Assembly (NCBI GenBank): GCA_025359785.1
Contig: JANYET010000026.1
Span: 1-64,000 of the forward strand
Direction of reading: 5' to 3'
Source of the DNA: Alphaproteobacteria bacterium
Lineage (GTDB): Bacteria; Pseudomonadota; Alphaproteobacteria; Caulobacterales; Caulobacteraceae
Length of the DNA stretch: 64,000 nucleotides
The position numbers and the translations under genes are program-made. Below the pieces are notes generated by a model. It was not told where the DNA came from, did not search any database, and saw only the letters and a program-made list of their open reading frames with translations. Positions 26,570 through 34,760 of this stretch are shown here, in pieces. Within the stretch, counting starts at the first letter, position 1. Every line of letters starts with the position of its first letter.

Positions 26570-26602
26570 GACCCTCGGCTCATGCCGGGGGTCTTCTCTT
26601 TT
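26570..26602 (+). terminator. Intrinsic terminator after the helical hypothetical gene
   Basis: A 10-bp stem (GACCCTCGGC with GCCGGGGGTC, one G-T wobble) and a TCAT loop are followed by TTCTCTTTT. It is the most classical terminator in the window. Its 3' arm and T-run also contain the only G-rich sequence and the TTG codon that could start the next gene. Confidence 0.75.
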
Positions 26603-27071
26603 GCATCTGCACAACTACGCGCTGCCGTCCTGGGTTGGACTTGCGATCACCGTGATCGTTTGCGGCGGAGCTTTCTGGAAGGGCGGGCGCGAGGAGCAGA
26701 TGGCCGCCGCCGGCCTGCTCCTGAGCTGGCTTGCTACGCTTGTCCTTCGCGACCATCGTTGGGGCGGCACCCAGTGGGGCGCCTTTGGCGCTGATACTTG
26801 CCTATTCCTACTGCTAGCCGGGATCGGCTTGCGAAGTCGGCGGTATTGGCCCCTGGCGGCGGCCGCCTTTCAGTTGCTTTGCGTCGTCACCCATGTCGCC
26901 CGCGTCATGGACCCCGGCGTACGGGCGTGGGCCTACGCGACGGGGCAGGTCATCTGGACTCAACTGGTGTTCGTCGCCCTTGGCGTCGGGGTCTGGAACA
27001 CTTGGCGCGCCAGCCGTCATCTCGCCATCGCCGGTGAGCCGATGGCTGACCCCGGCGCAACCCTTCGGTAG
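26601..27071 (+). CDS. Small integral membrane protein, conserved hypothetical
   Basis: This is a 156-residue protein with five hydrophobic segments (first around WVGLAITVIVCGGAFW, last around VIWTQLVFVALGVGVW). The best start is the TTG giving (M)HLHNYALPSW; the frame is open upstream, but codons there overlap the terminator and the preceding gene. It contains WGGTQWGAF and THVARVMDPGVRAWAYATG, which look conserved in type but match no family I can name. Its last 55 bases overlap the 3' end of comM on the other strand. The start inside a terminator is unusual. Confidence 0.6.
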   Translation: MHLHNYALPSWVGLAITVIVCGGAFWKGGREEQMAAAGLLLSWLATLVLRDHRWGGTQWGAFGADTCLFLLLAGIGLRSRRYWPLAAAAFQLLCVVTHVARVMDPGVRAWAYATGQVIWTQLVFVALGVGVWNTWRASRHLAIAGEPMADPGATLR

Positions 27072-28561
27072 ATCAGCGCCTCGGCGATGTGGACGCGGCG
27101 CACGGCGTCGGAGCCTTCCAGGTCGGCGATGGTCCGCGCCAGGCGCACCGTGCGGGTCCAGCCGCGGGCGGTGAGGCCGCCAGCCTCGGCGGCGCGGGTC
27201 AGCAGCGCCTTGGCCGGGGCGTCCAGGCCGGCGATGGTTTCCAGCCAGTCGCCGTCGGCCTGAGAATTGAGGGCGGACGCGCGGTCGCCGCCCGTCGCCG
27301 CGCGCTCGGCCTGGGTTGCGCGCGCCGCGGCCACCCGCGCGGCGGCTTCCTGCGTGCCCTCGGCGGGCGCGGGCAGGGCCAGATCGGCGGCGGTGACCGG
27401 CGGGACCTCCACCTGCAGGTCGATGCGGTCCATCAGTGGGCCGGAGATGCGGCTCAAGTAGTCGGTCTGACAGCGCGGTGCGCGCCCGCAGGCCCCGCGC
27501 CCGGCCCCGCCGTGTCCGCAGCGGCAGGGGTTCATCGCCGCCACCAGCTGGACGCGGGCCGGATAGCGCACGTGGGCGTTGGCGCGGGCCACGATCACCT
27601 CCCCGGTCTCCAGCGGCCCACGCAGGCTGTCCAGGGCCTGGGCGCTGAACTCCGGCAGTTCGTCGAGGAACAGCACGCCGTTGTGCGCCAGGCTGACCTC
27701 GCCGGGCTTGGCCTTCAGGCCGCCGCCGGTGAGCGCCGCCATGCTGGCCGAATGGTGGGGCGCGCGGAACGGCCGCGCGCGGGTGAGCTCGCCCTTGGCG
27801 ATCAGCCCCGCCACCGAATGGATCATCGAGGTCTCGAGCAGCTCCTCCGGCGTCAGCGGCGGCAGCAGGCCCGGCAGCCGCTGGGCCATCATCGACTTGC
27901 CGGAGCCGGGCGGTCCGACGAACGCCAGGTTGTGACCGCCGGCCGCGGCGATCTCCAGCGACCGCTTGGCGTTTTCCTGGCCCTTGACCTCGCGCAGGTC
28001 CGGCGCGCGCTCCGGCTCGCGCAGGGCGCCCACCACGGGCGGCGACAGAAGTTGGGTCCCACGGAAGTGATTGACCAGCGCGATCAGTGACGGGGCCGCC
28101 AGGATTCGCGTGCCGCCGGCCCAGGCGGCCTCCGGCCCGCAGGCCTCGGGACAGATCAGGCCCAGGCCCATCGCGCCCACCGCGATCGCGGCGGGCAGCG
28201 CGCCGGCCACCGCCGTGATGCGCCCGTCCAGGGACAGCTCGCCCACCGCCGCCCAGTCGTCCAGCGCGTCCGGCGGGATCACGTTCATGCCGGCCATGAT
28301 GGCCAGCGCGATGGGCAGGTCGTAGTGGCTGCCTTCCTTGGGCAGGTCGGCGGGCGCCAGGTTGGCGATGATCCGGCGGCTCGGCAGCGACAGGCCCAGC
28401 CCGGAGAAGGCGGCGCGCACCCGCTCGCGGCTTTCCGAGATCGCCTTGTCGCCCATGCCGACCAGAAAGAATTTCGCTTCGCCGCCGGTGAACTGCACCT
28501 GCACATCGACGCGCCGGGCCTCGACCCCCTGGAACGCCACCGTGACGACCCGCGCGGCCAT
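27017..28561 (-). CDS. comM: ComM/YifB family Mg-chelatase-like AAA+ ATPase
   Basis: ComM is a hexameric AAA+ helicase that promotes branch migration during integration of transforming DNA. The 514-residue product has the Lon-protease-like N-terminal domain (KEGSHYDLPIALAIM), Walker A GPPGSGKSMM near residue 215, Walker B VLFLDELPEF, the Cys-rich PCRCGH segment with the CGRAPRC pair, and the C-terminal Mg-chelatase domain ending in EALIYRR. The start is ATG. Upstream, within 85 bases, lie a DnaA box and a perfect LexA box, so it may belong to the SOS regulon in this organism. Confidence 0.92.
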   Translation of the reverse strand: MAARVVTVAFQGVEARRVDVQVQFTGGEAKFFLVGMGDKAISESRERVRAAFSGLGLSLPSRRIIANLAPADLPKEGSHYDLPIALAIMAGMNVIPPDALDDWAAVGELSLDGRITAVAGALPAAIAVGAMGLGLICPEACGPEAAWAGGTRILAAPSLIALVNHFRGTQLLSPPVVGALREPERAPDLREVKGQENAKRSLEIAAAGGHNLAFVGPPGSGKSMMAQRLPGLLPPLTPEELLETSMIHSVAGLIAKGELTRARPFRAPHHSASMAALTGGGLKAKPGEVSLAHNGVLFLDELPEFSAQALDSLRGPLETGEVIVARANAHVRYPARVQLVAAMNPCRCGHGGAGRGACGRAPRCQTDYLSRISGPLMDRIDLQVEVPPVTAADLALPAPAEGTQEAAARVAAARATQAERAATGGDRASALNSQADGDWLETIAGLDAPAKALLTRAAEAGGLTARGWTRTVRLARTIADLEGSDAVRRVHIAEALIYRRVAPGSAIGSPAMAR

Positions 28562-28586
28562 GCCGGAACCCTTTGATCCGCCTCAG

Positions 28587-28595
28587 TTATCCACA
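28587..28595 (+). promoter_or_regulatory. Perfect DnaA box upstream of comM
   Basis: TTATCCACA matches the DnaA-box consensus exactly, 26 bases upstream of the comM start. It is a single box, so it is a possible transcriptional site rather than an origin. Confidence 0.4.
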
Positions 28596-28626
28596 GCACC
28601 GCACCACATCGCAGCGCTCAGATCAA

Positions 28627-28641
28627 GAACAAAAATAGAAC
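28627..28641. promoter_or_regulatory. LexA (SOS) box upstream of comM
   Basis: GAACAAAAATAGAAC is a perfect GAAC-N7-GAAC direct repeat, the operator form used by LexA in Caulobacter and other alphaproteobacteria. It lies 66 bases upstream of comM and is the only regulatory-looking motif besides the DnaA box in the comM-gshB gap. It is nearly identical to the box in front of the toxin-like gene. Confidence 0.7.
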
Positions 28642-28696
28642 TTATGGGGAAGATGAGACGTTTCCGTGACTTGCGGGCGCGTCTTCGCAAAACAAG

Positions 28697-29644
28697 CTAG
28701 GCCGTGGCGCGAAGGCTCTCAATCCGCTGCCACAGCAGGTCCGTCGCGTCGATTCCGGTGAAGGACTTCAGGGCCACGGCGCCGGTGGGCGAGGTGACAT
28801 TGATCTCGGTCAGGTAATCGCCGATCACGTCGATCCCGACGAACAACAGGCCCCGACGCTTCAGTTCCGGGCCGATGGCCGCGCAGATTTCCCGGTCGCG
28901 GGCGGTGAGTTCGACGGCCTCGGCGCGGCCGCCGACCGCGAGGTTGGAGCGGATCTGGCCCTTCTGTGGCACGCGGTTGATGGCGCCCACGGCCTCGCCG
29001 TCGATCAGCAGGATGCGTTTGTCGCCCCGGGTCACTGACGGCAGGAACTTCTGCAGGATCACCGGCTCGGGGCTCAGCTCGGCGTGGATTTCCAGTAGCG
29101 AGTCGAGGTTGGGATCTTCCGTCAGGTGCCGCGTGACGCCCGAGCCGCCGCGGCCGTTCAGGGGCTTCAGCACAACGTCGCCGTGCCGGGCGCGGAACTC
29201 GGCGATGGCGGCGCGGTCGTTGGTGATCAGGGTCGGCGGCTGCAGACCCGGAAAGTCGGTGACGAACAGCTTTTCCGGCGCGTTGCGCACCGAGACCGGA
29301 TCGTTCACCACCAGGGTCGCGGGGTGGACCTTCTCCAGGAAGAAGGTCGAGTCGATGTAGTTCATGTCGAAGGGCGGGTCCTGGCGCAGCAGGATCACGT
29401 CGAACGCCGCGAGGTCCACGCGGCGGTGCTCGCCCAGCCGCGCGTGATCGCCCTTGGTCCGCTGCACGGTGACGTCGCGCCCTCGGGCGGAAACCCGGCC
29501 CTCGTCCATGGCCAGCGTATCGGTGGTGTAGACGAACAGGGCGTGGCCCCGCGCCTGCGCCGTTTCCATCATCAGGAAGGTCGTGTCGCCCTCGATGTTG
29601 ATCCCCTCGATGGGATCCATCTGCACCGCGACCTTCAGAGACAT
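28697..29644 (-). CDS. gshB: Glutathione synthetase
   Basis: GshB joins gamma-glutamylcysteine and glycine using ATP. The 315-residue ATP-grasp protein has the N-terminal [19 protein letters not shown], the DPPFDMNYI block, [13 protein letters not shown], the ATP-binding [11 protein letters not shown], and the C-terminal [21 protein letters not shown], in which the acidic and Asn residues bind Mg. All are typical of the bacterial family. The ATG start is followed at once by the conserved strand. No gshA is in the window. Confidence 0.95.
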   Translation of the reverse strand: MSLKVAVQMDPIEGINIEGDTTFLMMETAQARGHALFVYTTDTLAMDEGRVSARGRDVTVQRTKGDHARLGEHRRVDLAAFDVILLRQDPPFDMNYIDSTFFLEKVHPATLVVNDPVSVRNAPEKLFVTDFPGLQPPTLITNDRAAIAEFRARHGDVVLKPLNGRGGSGVTRHLTEDPNLDSLLEIHAELSPEPVILQKFLPSVTRGDKRILLIDGEAVGAINRVPQKGQIRSNLAVGGRAEAVELTARDREICAAIGPELKRRGLLFVGIDVIGDYLTEINVTSPTGAVALKSFTGIDATDLLWQRIESLRATA

Positions 29645-29711
29645 GGAGAACTCCCGACAGCCAAGGTAACGGACATAGGCTGCGAGGGCTCTCGACGCTA
29701 GCCGCCGACAA

Positions 29712-30185
29712 TCATCCCCAGCGCCGACGCGCCTCGTTCAAGGTCAAACAGACATCATGCAATGATGCCGGCCAAGCCCCCGGGAGAGAGATCGCCTTGG
29801 GTCTTTTTCGCGCTTGATCGGATTGCGGGTCGAAGAATTGGATTGTGTCCGCCGCCTCCGATCCCACACGCACTTGGAATTCCGTAGTCGCCTCCCACCG
29901 CCAAAAGTAAGTCCGAGCCCAGGTCCTGAAGAGCAGGCCTTCCGGCGAAATGACTAGCCTGCCAGGTCGCCAGAGGCCCAACAGCATTGTCGCGAGGCCG
30001 AAGACGAAAACCCCGACGAAAGCTACGAACGCGCCCCACCGCCAAAAGTCGTTGCTCCCCACAGGCGGCGGGAAGGCAACGACCAAGAGAGCGATGCCTA
30101 CGAGATAGAAAGCCAAACCACCGACGAATGCCCGGCGGCTTTGACGCAAGACTAGGGGGCCATTGCTGAGGTCGAGGGACGCCAT
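29712..30185 (-). CDS. Hypothetical two-helix membrane protein
   Basis: This is a 157-residue protein with two adjacent membrane helices (about residues 20-40 and 46-68) and a C-terminal soluble domain containing [22 protein letters not shown], which looks like a PH-type bacterial domain (the STM3941-like pattern), although I am not sure. Base composition is slightly less GC-rich than in neighbours. The start overlaps the stop of the preceding transglutaminase-like gene by one base, so it is translationally coupled to it. Confidence 0.65.
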   Translation of the reverse strand: MASLDLSNGPLVLRQSRRAFVGGLAFYLVGIALLVVAFPPPVGSNDFWRWGAFVAFVGVFVFGLATMLLGLWRPGRLVISPEGLLFRTWARTYFWRWEATTEFQVRVGSEAADTIQFFDPQSDQARKRPKAISLPGAWPASLHDVCLTLNEARRRWG

Positions 30186-31000
30186 CAGTTCAGCTGCAAA
30201 CGCACCCGCTCGCGCTGCACGCGGGCCGCGAGCGCCGCGCCGCCGTCCAGCGCCGTGGCGCGGGCCAGGGCCTCCAGGGAGCCGGCCAGCGCGCCCTGGC
30301 CTTCGCGGGCGGCGGCGACGTCGAGCCAGGGGCGGTGGTCGCTGGGGTCAAGCAGCGCGCGACGCAGCGCCGAGCGTTCGGCGCGTTCGAAGTCGCGGGC
30401 CTGGCTGGCGCGGGCGTAGACGGTGTTCTGTAGCCGCAGCAGGACGGCCCGGTCGCTGACCGGGGCCATCAGCCGGTCCAGGCGGTCGGCGACGTTGGGG
30501 GTCAGGCCCGCATGCAAGGCGCGGCGTGTGAGCTCCGACGGCAGGACGACGCGGCCTTCGGAAAACGGGTCCAGCGCCAGCGGGCCTTCCTGGGTTTCGA
30601 TGCGCAGCAGGAAGTGGCCGGGAAAGTCGACGCCCTGGACGCTCAGCGCGCATTTGCGGGCGGCGTGCAGGTAGAAGACGCCCAGCGCCACGGCCAGTCC
30701 CTTGCGCCGCTCGGTGACGGCGATGATGTCAGCGTTGTCCGGGTCTTCGTAGGTAAACAGGTCGCCGCCCAGGCGCAGGTCGCCGGCCATCGCCTCGGCC
30801 AGCGCCTCCTCGGCGCTTTCCTGCTTCAGGCGGAGCGCCAGGCGCTCGACGCCGGCGGCCCCGAGGTCGCGGGCGAGCTGCGGGTCGCGGGCCGGGTCCT
30901 CGTGGATCGCACAGGCGATCGCGGCTTCCAGCAGCGGGAAGTCGCCGTCGGCGCCGGCGCCGGCGTCCTTGAGGATGGTCTCAGCCTCTTCGCGGCGCAT
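30185..31000 (-). CDS. SirB1-type transglutaminase-like protein with C-terminal helical repeats
   Basis: This is a 271-residue protein of the SirB1/transglutaminase-like group. The N-terminal part has the helical SirB1 region; the core has RRKGLAVALGVFYLHAA and GVDFPGHFLLRI with the H and the later DPFSEGR, in the places of the transglutaminase-fold Cys-His-Asp (the Cys is not conserved here). The C-terminus is TPR-like helices. The function of SirB1 proteins is unsettled. ATG is preferred; a TTG 24 bases upstream overlaps the yraN stop. The order yraN then this gene, with close spacing, implies an operon. Confidence 0.75.
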   Translation of the reverse strand: MRREEAETILKDAGAGADGDFPLLEAAIACAIHEDPARDPQLARDLGAAGVERLALRLKQESAEEALAEAMAGDLRLGGDLFTYEDPDNADIIAVTERRKGLAVALGVFYLHAARKCALSVQGVDFPGHFLLRIETQEGPLALDPFSEGRVVLPSELTRRALHAGLTPNVADRLDRLMAPVSDRAVLLRLQNTVYARASQARDFERAERSALRRALLDPSDHRPWLDVAAAREGQGALAGSLEALARATALDGGAALAARVQRERVRLQLN

Positions 31001-31020
31001 CGTTCGCCAATCCGTCCCTC

Positions 31021-31410
31021 TCAATCGCCCTTCCAGGCGTCGGGAATATGCCTAGGAAGCCTGCCGGGCGCGAGGGCTATGAGGTCGAGACGAACCGCCG
31101 CGCCCTTCAGCGCCGGGCGGCCGGCCGCCAGGGCCGCGCCGGCCCGCCGGAGGCGGTCGCGCTGGTCGAAGGTGACGGTCTCCAACGCGGTCAGCAGGTC
31201 GCCGCGCCGCTTGACCTCGACGACGGCCAGGGTGCGGCCACGCACCGCCAGCAGGTCGATCTCCGCCTGGCGGGTCTTCAGGCGAAATCCGAGAATGCGG
31301 TAGCCCTTGGCCATCAGCCAGAGCGCGGCGATCACCTCGGCGCGGCGGCCGGCCAGGCGCGCGGCGGTCCCGCGGGCCGAACGGACCGGTTTCAGGGAGT
31401 CGGGGCTCAC
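31021..31410 (-). CDS. yraN: YraN family (UPF0102) endonuclease-fold protein
   Basis: This 129-residue protein has the PD-(D/E)XK-type core seen in UPF0102: ARLAGRRAEVIAALWLMAKG (helix), QAEIDLLAV with the metal-binding E and D, and VVEVKRR with the E-x-K pair. The function is still unknown, but the fold is related to archaeal Holliday-junction resolvases. The start is GTG. It lies 10 bases after rsmI on the same strand, the usual rsmI-yraN arrangement in proteobacteria. Confidence 0.88.
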   Translation of the reverse strand: MSPDSLKPVRSARGTAARLAGRRAEVIAALWLMAKGYRILGFRLKTRQAEIDLLAVRGRTLAVVEVKRRGDLLTALETVTFDQRDRLRRAGAALAAGRPALKGAAVRLDLIALAPGRLPRHIPDAWKGD

Positions 31411-31420
31411 CTGCCTACCC

Positions 31421-32293
31421 TCATCGGCCCGCCCTCATTTCCATGGCTCGCTGGTAGACTTCGCGGCGGGAGAGCCCGAGCGCCTTGGCGACCTCGGCGG
31501 CGGCTTCGGCGGGGCGCAGGCGGGTGAGCGCGTCGATGAGCGCGGTGTCGATGTCGCCGGCGGTGGCGTGGGCCTCGACGCCCGGTCCGACCAGGATGAC
31601 GATCTCGCCCTTCGGCGCGTCGAGCTTGGGGTCGGCGGCCAGCGCGTCGAGCGGGCCCCGGTAGATGGTCTCGTAGAGCTTGGTCAGTTCGCGGCAGACC
31701 ACGGCTTCGCGCGCGCCGCCCAGGACGGCGGCCATGTCGGCGAGGCTGGCCGCCAGCCGCGACCCCCCCTCGAAGAACACCAGGGTCGAGCGGATCGGGG
31801 CCAGTTCCTCCAGGAAGGTACGGCGCGCGGCGCTCTTCGGCGGCGGAAAGCCCGCGAACAGGAACCGGTCGGTCGGCAACCCCGCGGCGGAGAGCCCCGC
31901 CAGCAGGGCCGAGGCTCCGGGGATCGGGAACACCGCGTAGCCCAGCGCGGCGGCCTCGCGGACCAGCTTGTAGCCGGGGTCGGAGACCAGCGGCGTGCCG
32001 GCGTCGGAGACCAGCGCCACGGTCTGGCCGGCCGCCAGCGCCGCCATGGCCTTGGGCCGCGTGCGCTCGGCGCCGTGCTCGTCATAGCGCTCCAGCTTGG
32101 CGGAGAGGCCATAGGCCTGGAGCAGTTTGCCGGCGATCCGCGTGTCCTCGGCCAGCACCAGGTCGGCGGCGGCCAGCACGTCGAGGGCGCGCAGCGTGAT
32201 ATCCCGCAGATTGCCGATCGGCGTCGCGACGACATAGAGCCCCGGCGCGAGCGCGGTGTCGTCCAGGTCGGGCGGCGGAGGGCGTCGGGCCAT
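31421..32293 (-). CDS. rsmI: 16S rRNA 2'-O-ribose C1402 methyltransferase
   Basis: RsmI methylates the 2'-OH of C1402 in 16S rRNA. The 290-residue tetrapyrrole-methylase-fold protein shows LYVVATPIGNLRDITLRAL (residues 19-37), EDTR, YDEH, VSDAGTPLVSDPGY and PIPGASALL, all diagnostic. The C-terminal HTH-like tail (LGLSRREVYQRA) is typical. ATG start. It is first in the rsmI-yraN-SirB1-membrane protein unit. Confidence 0.95.
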   Translation of the reverse strand: MARRPPPPDLDDTALAPGLYVVATPIGNLRDITLRALDVLAAADLVLAEDTRIAGKLLQAYGLSAKLERYDEHGAERTRPKAMAALAAGQTVALVSDAGTPLVSDPGYKLVREAAALGYAVFPIPGASALLAGLSAAGLPTDRFLFAGFPPPKSAARRTFLEELAPIRSTLVFFEGGSRLAASLADMAAVLGGAREAVVCRELTKLYETIYRGPLDALAADPKLDAPKGEIVILVGPGVEAHATAGDIDTALIDALTRLRPAEAAAEVAKALGLSRREVYQRAMEMRAGR

Positions 32294-32333
32294 GGCGGAG
32301 GGTTCGCGTGTTGGAGGGTCAAAGGCAAGCCTC

Positions 32334-32470
32334 CCCTCCCTTAATCGGGAGGGTGGCGAGGCGAAGCCGAGACGGGTGGGGATGTATGGGCCGGCGGGCT
32401 GAGTCAGCGTTTGAACGCGGCCGCCCCACCCTGATCGCTGCGCGATCTGTCCCTCCCCATTAAGGGCGGG
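32334..32470. repeat. Intergenic hairpin-rich sequence between rsmI and hemW
   Basis: Three stem-loops occur in about 135 bases: CCCTCCC with GGGAGGG around a TTAATC loop, GATCGC with GCGATC around TGC, and CCCTCCC with GGGCGGG (one mismatch) around CATTAA. The end hairpins resemble each other and the purH-gdhZ stem. No coding frame with good codon quality is present. It is probably a dispersed intergenic repeat that also ends the hemW transcript. Confidence 0.45.
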
Positions 32471-32473
32471 AAG

Positions 32474-33658
32474 TCAGAGCGCCAGCTCCACGGTGAGCCG
32501 GTCCAGCACCAGCCGGCCGGCGGGGGTGGCGCGCAGGCGCAGGGGGTCGTCGGCGAGCAGGCCCAGGCGAACGAGGTCGGCGATCTTGGCGGACGCGATG
32601 TCCAGGGCCGTGACGTCGGCGCGGGCCACGCCATCGGCGATCCGCAGGCCGCTGAGCAGGCGCTCCTGGGCGACTGCGCGGGGATCGAGCGTTTCCGGCG
32701 CGGCGAACCCGACGCCGGTCGCGGCCACGCGGGCGATGTAGTCGGCCGGCCTGGCGGCGGCGTGGGTGGCCTGGCGGGCGCCGCCGACGGTGATGCGGCC
32801 GTGCGCGCCGGGGCCGGCGCCGACATAGTCGAACCCCTGCCAGTAGATCAGGTTATGGCGCGAGCGGGCGGCCTCGCCCCGGGCGTGGTTGGAGACTTCG
32901 TAGGCCTCGAAGCCGGCGGCCTCCAGGACCTGCTGGGTGGTGTCGAACAGCGCCGCGCCAGTGTCGGCGTCCGGCGGGCTGAACAGGCCTCGGCGCACGG
33001 CGCGGTCGAAGGCGGTGCCGGCCTCGATGGTCAGCTGGTAGGGCGAGACATGTTCGGCGCCGAGCGCGATGGCGGTTCTCAATTCCTCAGCCCAGGCGGC
33101 GGGTGTCTGCCCCGGCCGGGCGTAGATCATGTCGATCGACAGTCGTGGAAAGGCGCGGCTGGCGGCCTGCGTGGCGCGGATCGCTGTGGCGGCGTCGTGG
33201 TTGCGGCCGAGGAACCTGAGGGCCTCGTCGTCCAGCGACTGCAGGCCCAGCGACAGGCGGTTGACGCCCGCGTCCGCGAAGGCCGCGAAGCGGGCCGCCT
33301 CGGCGTCGGTGGGATTGGCCTCCAGGGTGACTTCCAGGTCCGGCGCGGCGGTCCAGAGGCGTTTGGCGGTCGCGACGATCTCGCCCGCCCAGGTGGGGTC
33401 CATCAGCGATGGCGTGCCGCCGCCCAGGAAGATCGAGACGAGGTCGCGAGGACCGGTGATCGCCGCCTGGGCTTCCAGGTCGGCGACGATGGCGCGGGCC
33501 AGCGCCGCCGGCTCATCGCCGCCCTTGCGATCTGGCCGGTGCTTGAAGACGTTGAAGTCGCAGTAGGGGCAGATGCGCGCGCAGTAGGGCCAGTGGATGT
33601 AGACCCCTAGCTTTTGGCCCCCCAGCTTTTGGCCCCCCAGCAGTGGGGCGATGCTCAC
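32474..33658 (-). CDS. hemW: HemW-like radical SAM heme chaperone
   Basis: This is a 394-residue radical-SAM protein of the HemW/oxygen-independent coproporphyrinogen oxidase-like group. The cluster motif is C-x3-C-x2-C in [14 protein letters not shown] (residues 25-38), with the SAM motif LGGGTPS and [10 protein letters not shown]. The extra N-terminal cysteine typical of HemN is absent, which fits HemW, a heme chaperone. Five residues (GGQKL) are duplicated at the N-terminus by a 15-base tandem repeat. GTG start; its TGA/GTG overlap with the rdgB stop indicates translational coupling. Confidence 0.88.
   Translation of the reverse strand: MSIAPLLGGQKLGGQKLGVYIHWPYCARICPYCDFNVFKHRPDRKGGDEPAALARAIVADLEAQAAITGPRDLVSIFLGGGTPSLMDPTWAGEIVATAKRLWTAAPDLEVTLEANPTDAEAARFAAFADAGVNRLSLGLQSLDDEALRFLGRNHDAATAIRATQAASRAFPRLSIDMIYARPGQTPAAWAEELRTAIALGAEHVSPYQLTIEAGTAFDRAVRRGLFSPPDADTGAALFDTTQQVLEAAGFEAYEVSNHARGEAARSRHNLIYWQGFDYVGAGPGAHGRITVGGARQATHAAARPADYIARVAATGVGFAAPETLDPRAVAQERLLSGLRIADGVARADVTALDIASAKIADLVRLGLLADDPLRLRATPAGRLVLDRLTVELAL
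33609..33638. repeat. 15-base tandem duplication in hemW 5' end
   Basis: Two exact copies of AGCTTTTGGCCCCCC lie side by side, adding five residues in frame between the start codon and the first conserved strand of HemW. Slippage would change the protein by five residues at a time. Confidence 0.85.
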
Positions 33659-34254
33659 CAGAGCGCGGCCTTCAGCTTGGCGAAAGCGCGCGCCCGGTGG
33701 CTCATGGCATCCTTCGCCGCCGGGTCCATCTCGCCGAAGGTCTCGGCAAAGCCCTGCGGCGTGAAGATCGGGTCGTAGCCGAAGCCCTTGTCGCCGCGCG
33801 GCGGGAAGCTGAGCGTGCCGTCCACGCGGCCCTCGACCACCACCGCGGGGCCGCCGGGCCAGGCGAGCGCGAGCGCGCTGGTGAACCAGGCGGAAAAATC
33901 CGTGGCGCGGGCTTCTTCCAGCCGGTCCTCGACCTTCTTCATGGCCATGGCGAAGTCCTTGGTGGGGCCGGCCCAGCGCGCGGAATAGATGCCGGGCGAG
34001 CCGTCCAGCGCCGTCACCGACAGGCCGGAATCGTCGGCCAGCGCGACCAGGCCGCTGGCGTCGGCCGCCGCGCGGGCTTTCAGCAGGGCGTTGCCGACGA
34101 AGCTGGTTTCGGTCTCGTCCGGCTCGGCCAGGCCGAGCGCGCCGGCGGTGACCAGCGCGAAGCGGTTTTCCAGGATTTCCGCCAGCTCGCGGACCTTGCC
34201 CGGGTTGTGGGTGGCCACCACCAGCCGGGTCCCAGGCTGCAACTTCAGCGCCAT
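33655..34254 (-). CDS. rdgB: RdgB/Ham1 non-canonical purine NTP pyrophosphatase (XTP/dITP)
   Basis: RdgB removes ITP, XTP and related damaged nucleotides from the pool. The 199-residue product has [16 protein letters not shown] near its start, ADDSGLSV with the catalytic [11 protein letters not shown] and the late SHRARAF. All are family hallmarks. I use the ATG giving MALKLQPG, with GGGAG about 11 bases upstream; an in-frame GTG nine bases earlier is possible. It overlaps hemW downstream by a few bases. rdgB, hemW and perhaps rsmI form one minus-strand unit. Confidence 0.93.
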   Translation of the reverse strand: MALKLQPGTRLVVATHNPGKVRELAEILENRFALVTAGALGLAEPDETETSFVGNALLKARAAADASGLVALADDSGLSVTALDGSPGIYSARWAGPTKDFAMAMKKVEDRLEEARATDFSAWFTSALALAWPGGPAVVVEGRVDGTLSFPPRGDKGFGYDPIFTPQGFAETFGEMDPAAKDAMSHRARAFAKLKAALW

Positions 34255-34320
34255 CGCGTTCACGCTCCCTTTACGGCTGGAGGACCATAGACGCGCCCCG
34301 TCGTGTTGCATTGCGAAAGT

Positions 34321-34375
34321 TTAATATCGTTACTCGATGTTAATTTGATCGCTAATCGATGCGGGACTATGAGTC
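34321..34375. promoter_or_regulatory. AT-rich divergent promoter region with imperfect dyad and a GANTC site
   Basis: In a GC-rich window this stretch is strikingly AT-rich. It contains repeated TCGAT/ATCGA words arranged as an imperfect dyad over about 35 bases, followed by GAGTC, a CcrM-type methylation site. It lies between rdgB and the small-protein gene, so it likely holds one or both promoters. No exact regulator can be named. Confidence 0.35.
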
Positions 34376-34447
34376 TGGGCCATCGGGAGGCCCAAACCAC
34401 TCGATTTCTCTGCTGCACCGCAGCAAAACCACGAAGGACCAAAGACC

Positions 34448-34555
34448 ATGTTTTCCACCGCAATGCGCGTCTTCGACCGCGCTTCGCTCAGCATCTTCAT
34501 GGTGCTGGCGCTCACCCCGATGGCGGCCATCGCCGCCGCCGCTTCGATCCACTAG
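34448..34555 (+). CDS. Small single-helix membrane protein (35 aa)
   Basis: The frame encodes 35 residues: a short amphipathic start (MFSTAMRVFDRAS) and one hydrophobic helix (IFMVLALTPMAAIAAAA). An AAGGA site lies about 11 bases upstream of the ATG. Third codon positions are G/C-rich. It follows a promoter-like AT-rich region and is followed by palindromic sequence. It looks like a genuine membrane microprotein; an alternative is a cleaved signal peptide remnant. Confidence 0.55.
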   Translation: MFSTAMRVFDRASLSIFMVLALTPMAAIAAAASIH

Positions 34556-34578
34556 GCTAGACGCCTTGCGGCTCGACC

Positions 34579-34623
34579 GACCCGCTCTCGCTGGCTCCCA
34601 ACCGAGCGCAGCTCGGGCGGGTC
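34579..34623. other. Folded non-coding segment after the small-protein gene
   Basis: An outer 7-bp stem (GACCCGC with GCGGGTC) encloses a perfect inner hairpin (CCGAGC, loop GCA, GCTCGG). No T-run follows. It may protect or end the small transcript. The rest of the 205 bases up to the DUF2975 gene is taken by the two further palindromes listed next. Confidence 0.35.
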
Positions 34624-34635
34624 CCGGAGCCTTCG

Positions 34636-34688
34636 TGATCTGAAGTCCACCGGATGATGAGTTCGAACGCCGGGCAAACTTCAGATCA
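34636..34688. repeat. Long inverted repeat upstream of DUF2975 gene
   Basis: The perfect 11-bp arms TGATCTGAAGT and ACTTCAGATCA are separated by 31 bases. The right arm and flank (CAAACTTCAGA) resemble the right inner arm of the 73-base palindrome at 21.6 kb (CGAACTTCAGA), which suggests a related dispersed element. Confidence 0.5.
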
Positions 34689-34717
34689 GGAAGCCTCCAG
34701 GAGGTTTAGGCCTAAGA

Positions 34718-34734
34718 GCGCCCGCTTCGGGCGC
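34718..34734 (+). terminator. Possible terminator hairpin before the DUF2975 gene
   Basis: A perfect 7-bp stem (GCGCCCG with CGGGCGC) and a CTT loop are followed by GGGCGTTT. The T-run is short. It would end transcripts coming from the 35-residue gene. Confidence 0.4.
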
Positions 34735-34760
34735 GGGCGTTTGGGAGGTCTGACACAGAG

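Noticed and set aside
28562-28696. Replication origin from the single DnaA box
   Set aside because: One box only, no cluster, no AT-rich unwinding element; better read as a promoter site.
34636-34760. tRNA-like GTTCGAA segment
   Set aside because: A T-arm-like word is present, but no acceptor stem, anticodon arm or CCA end can be built around it.
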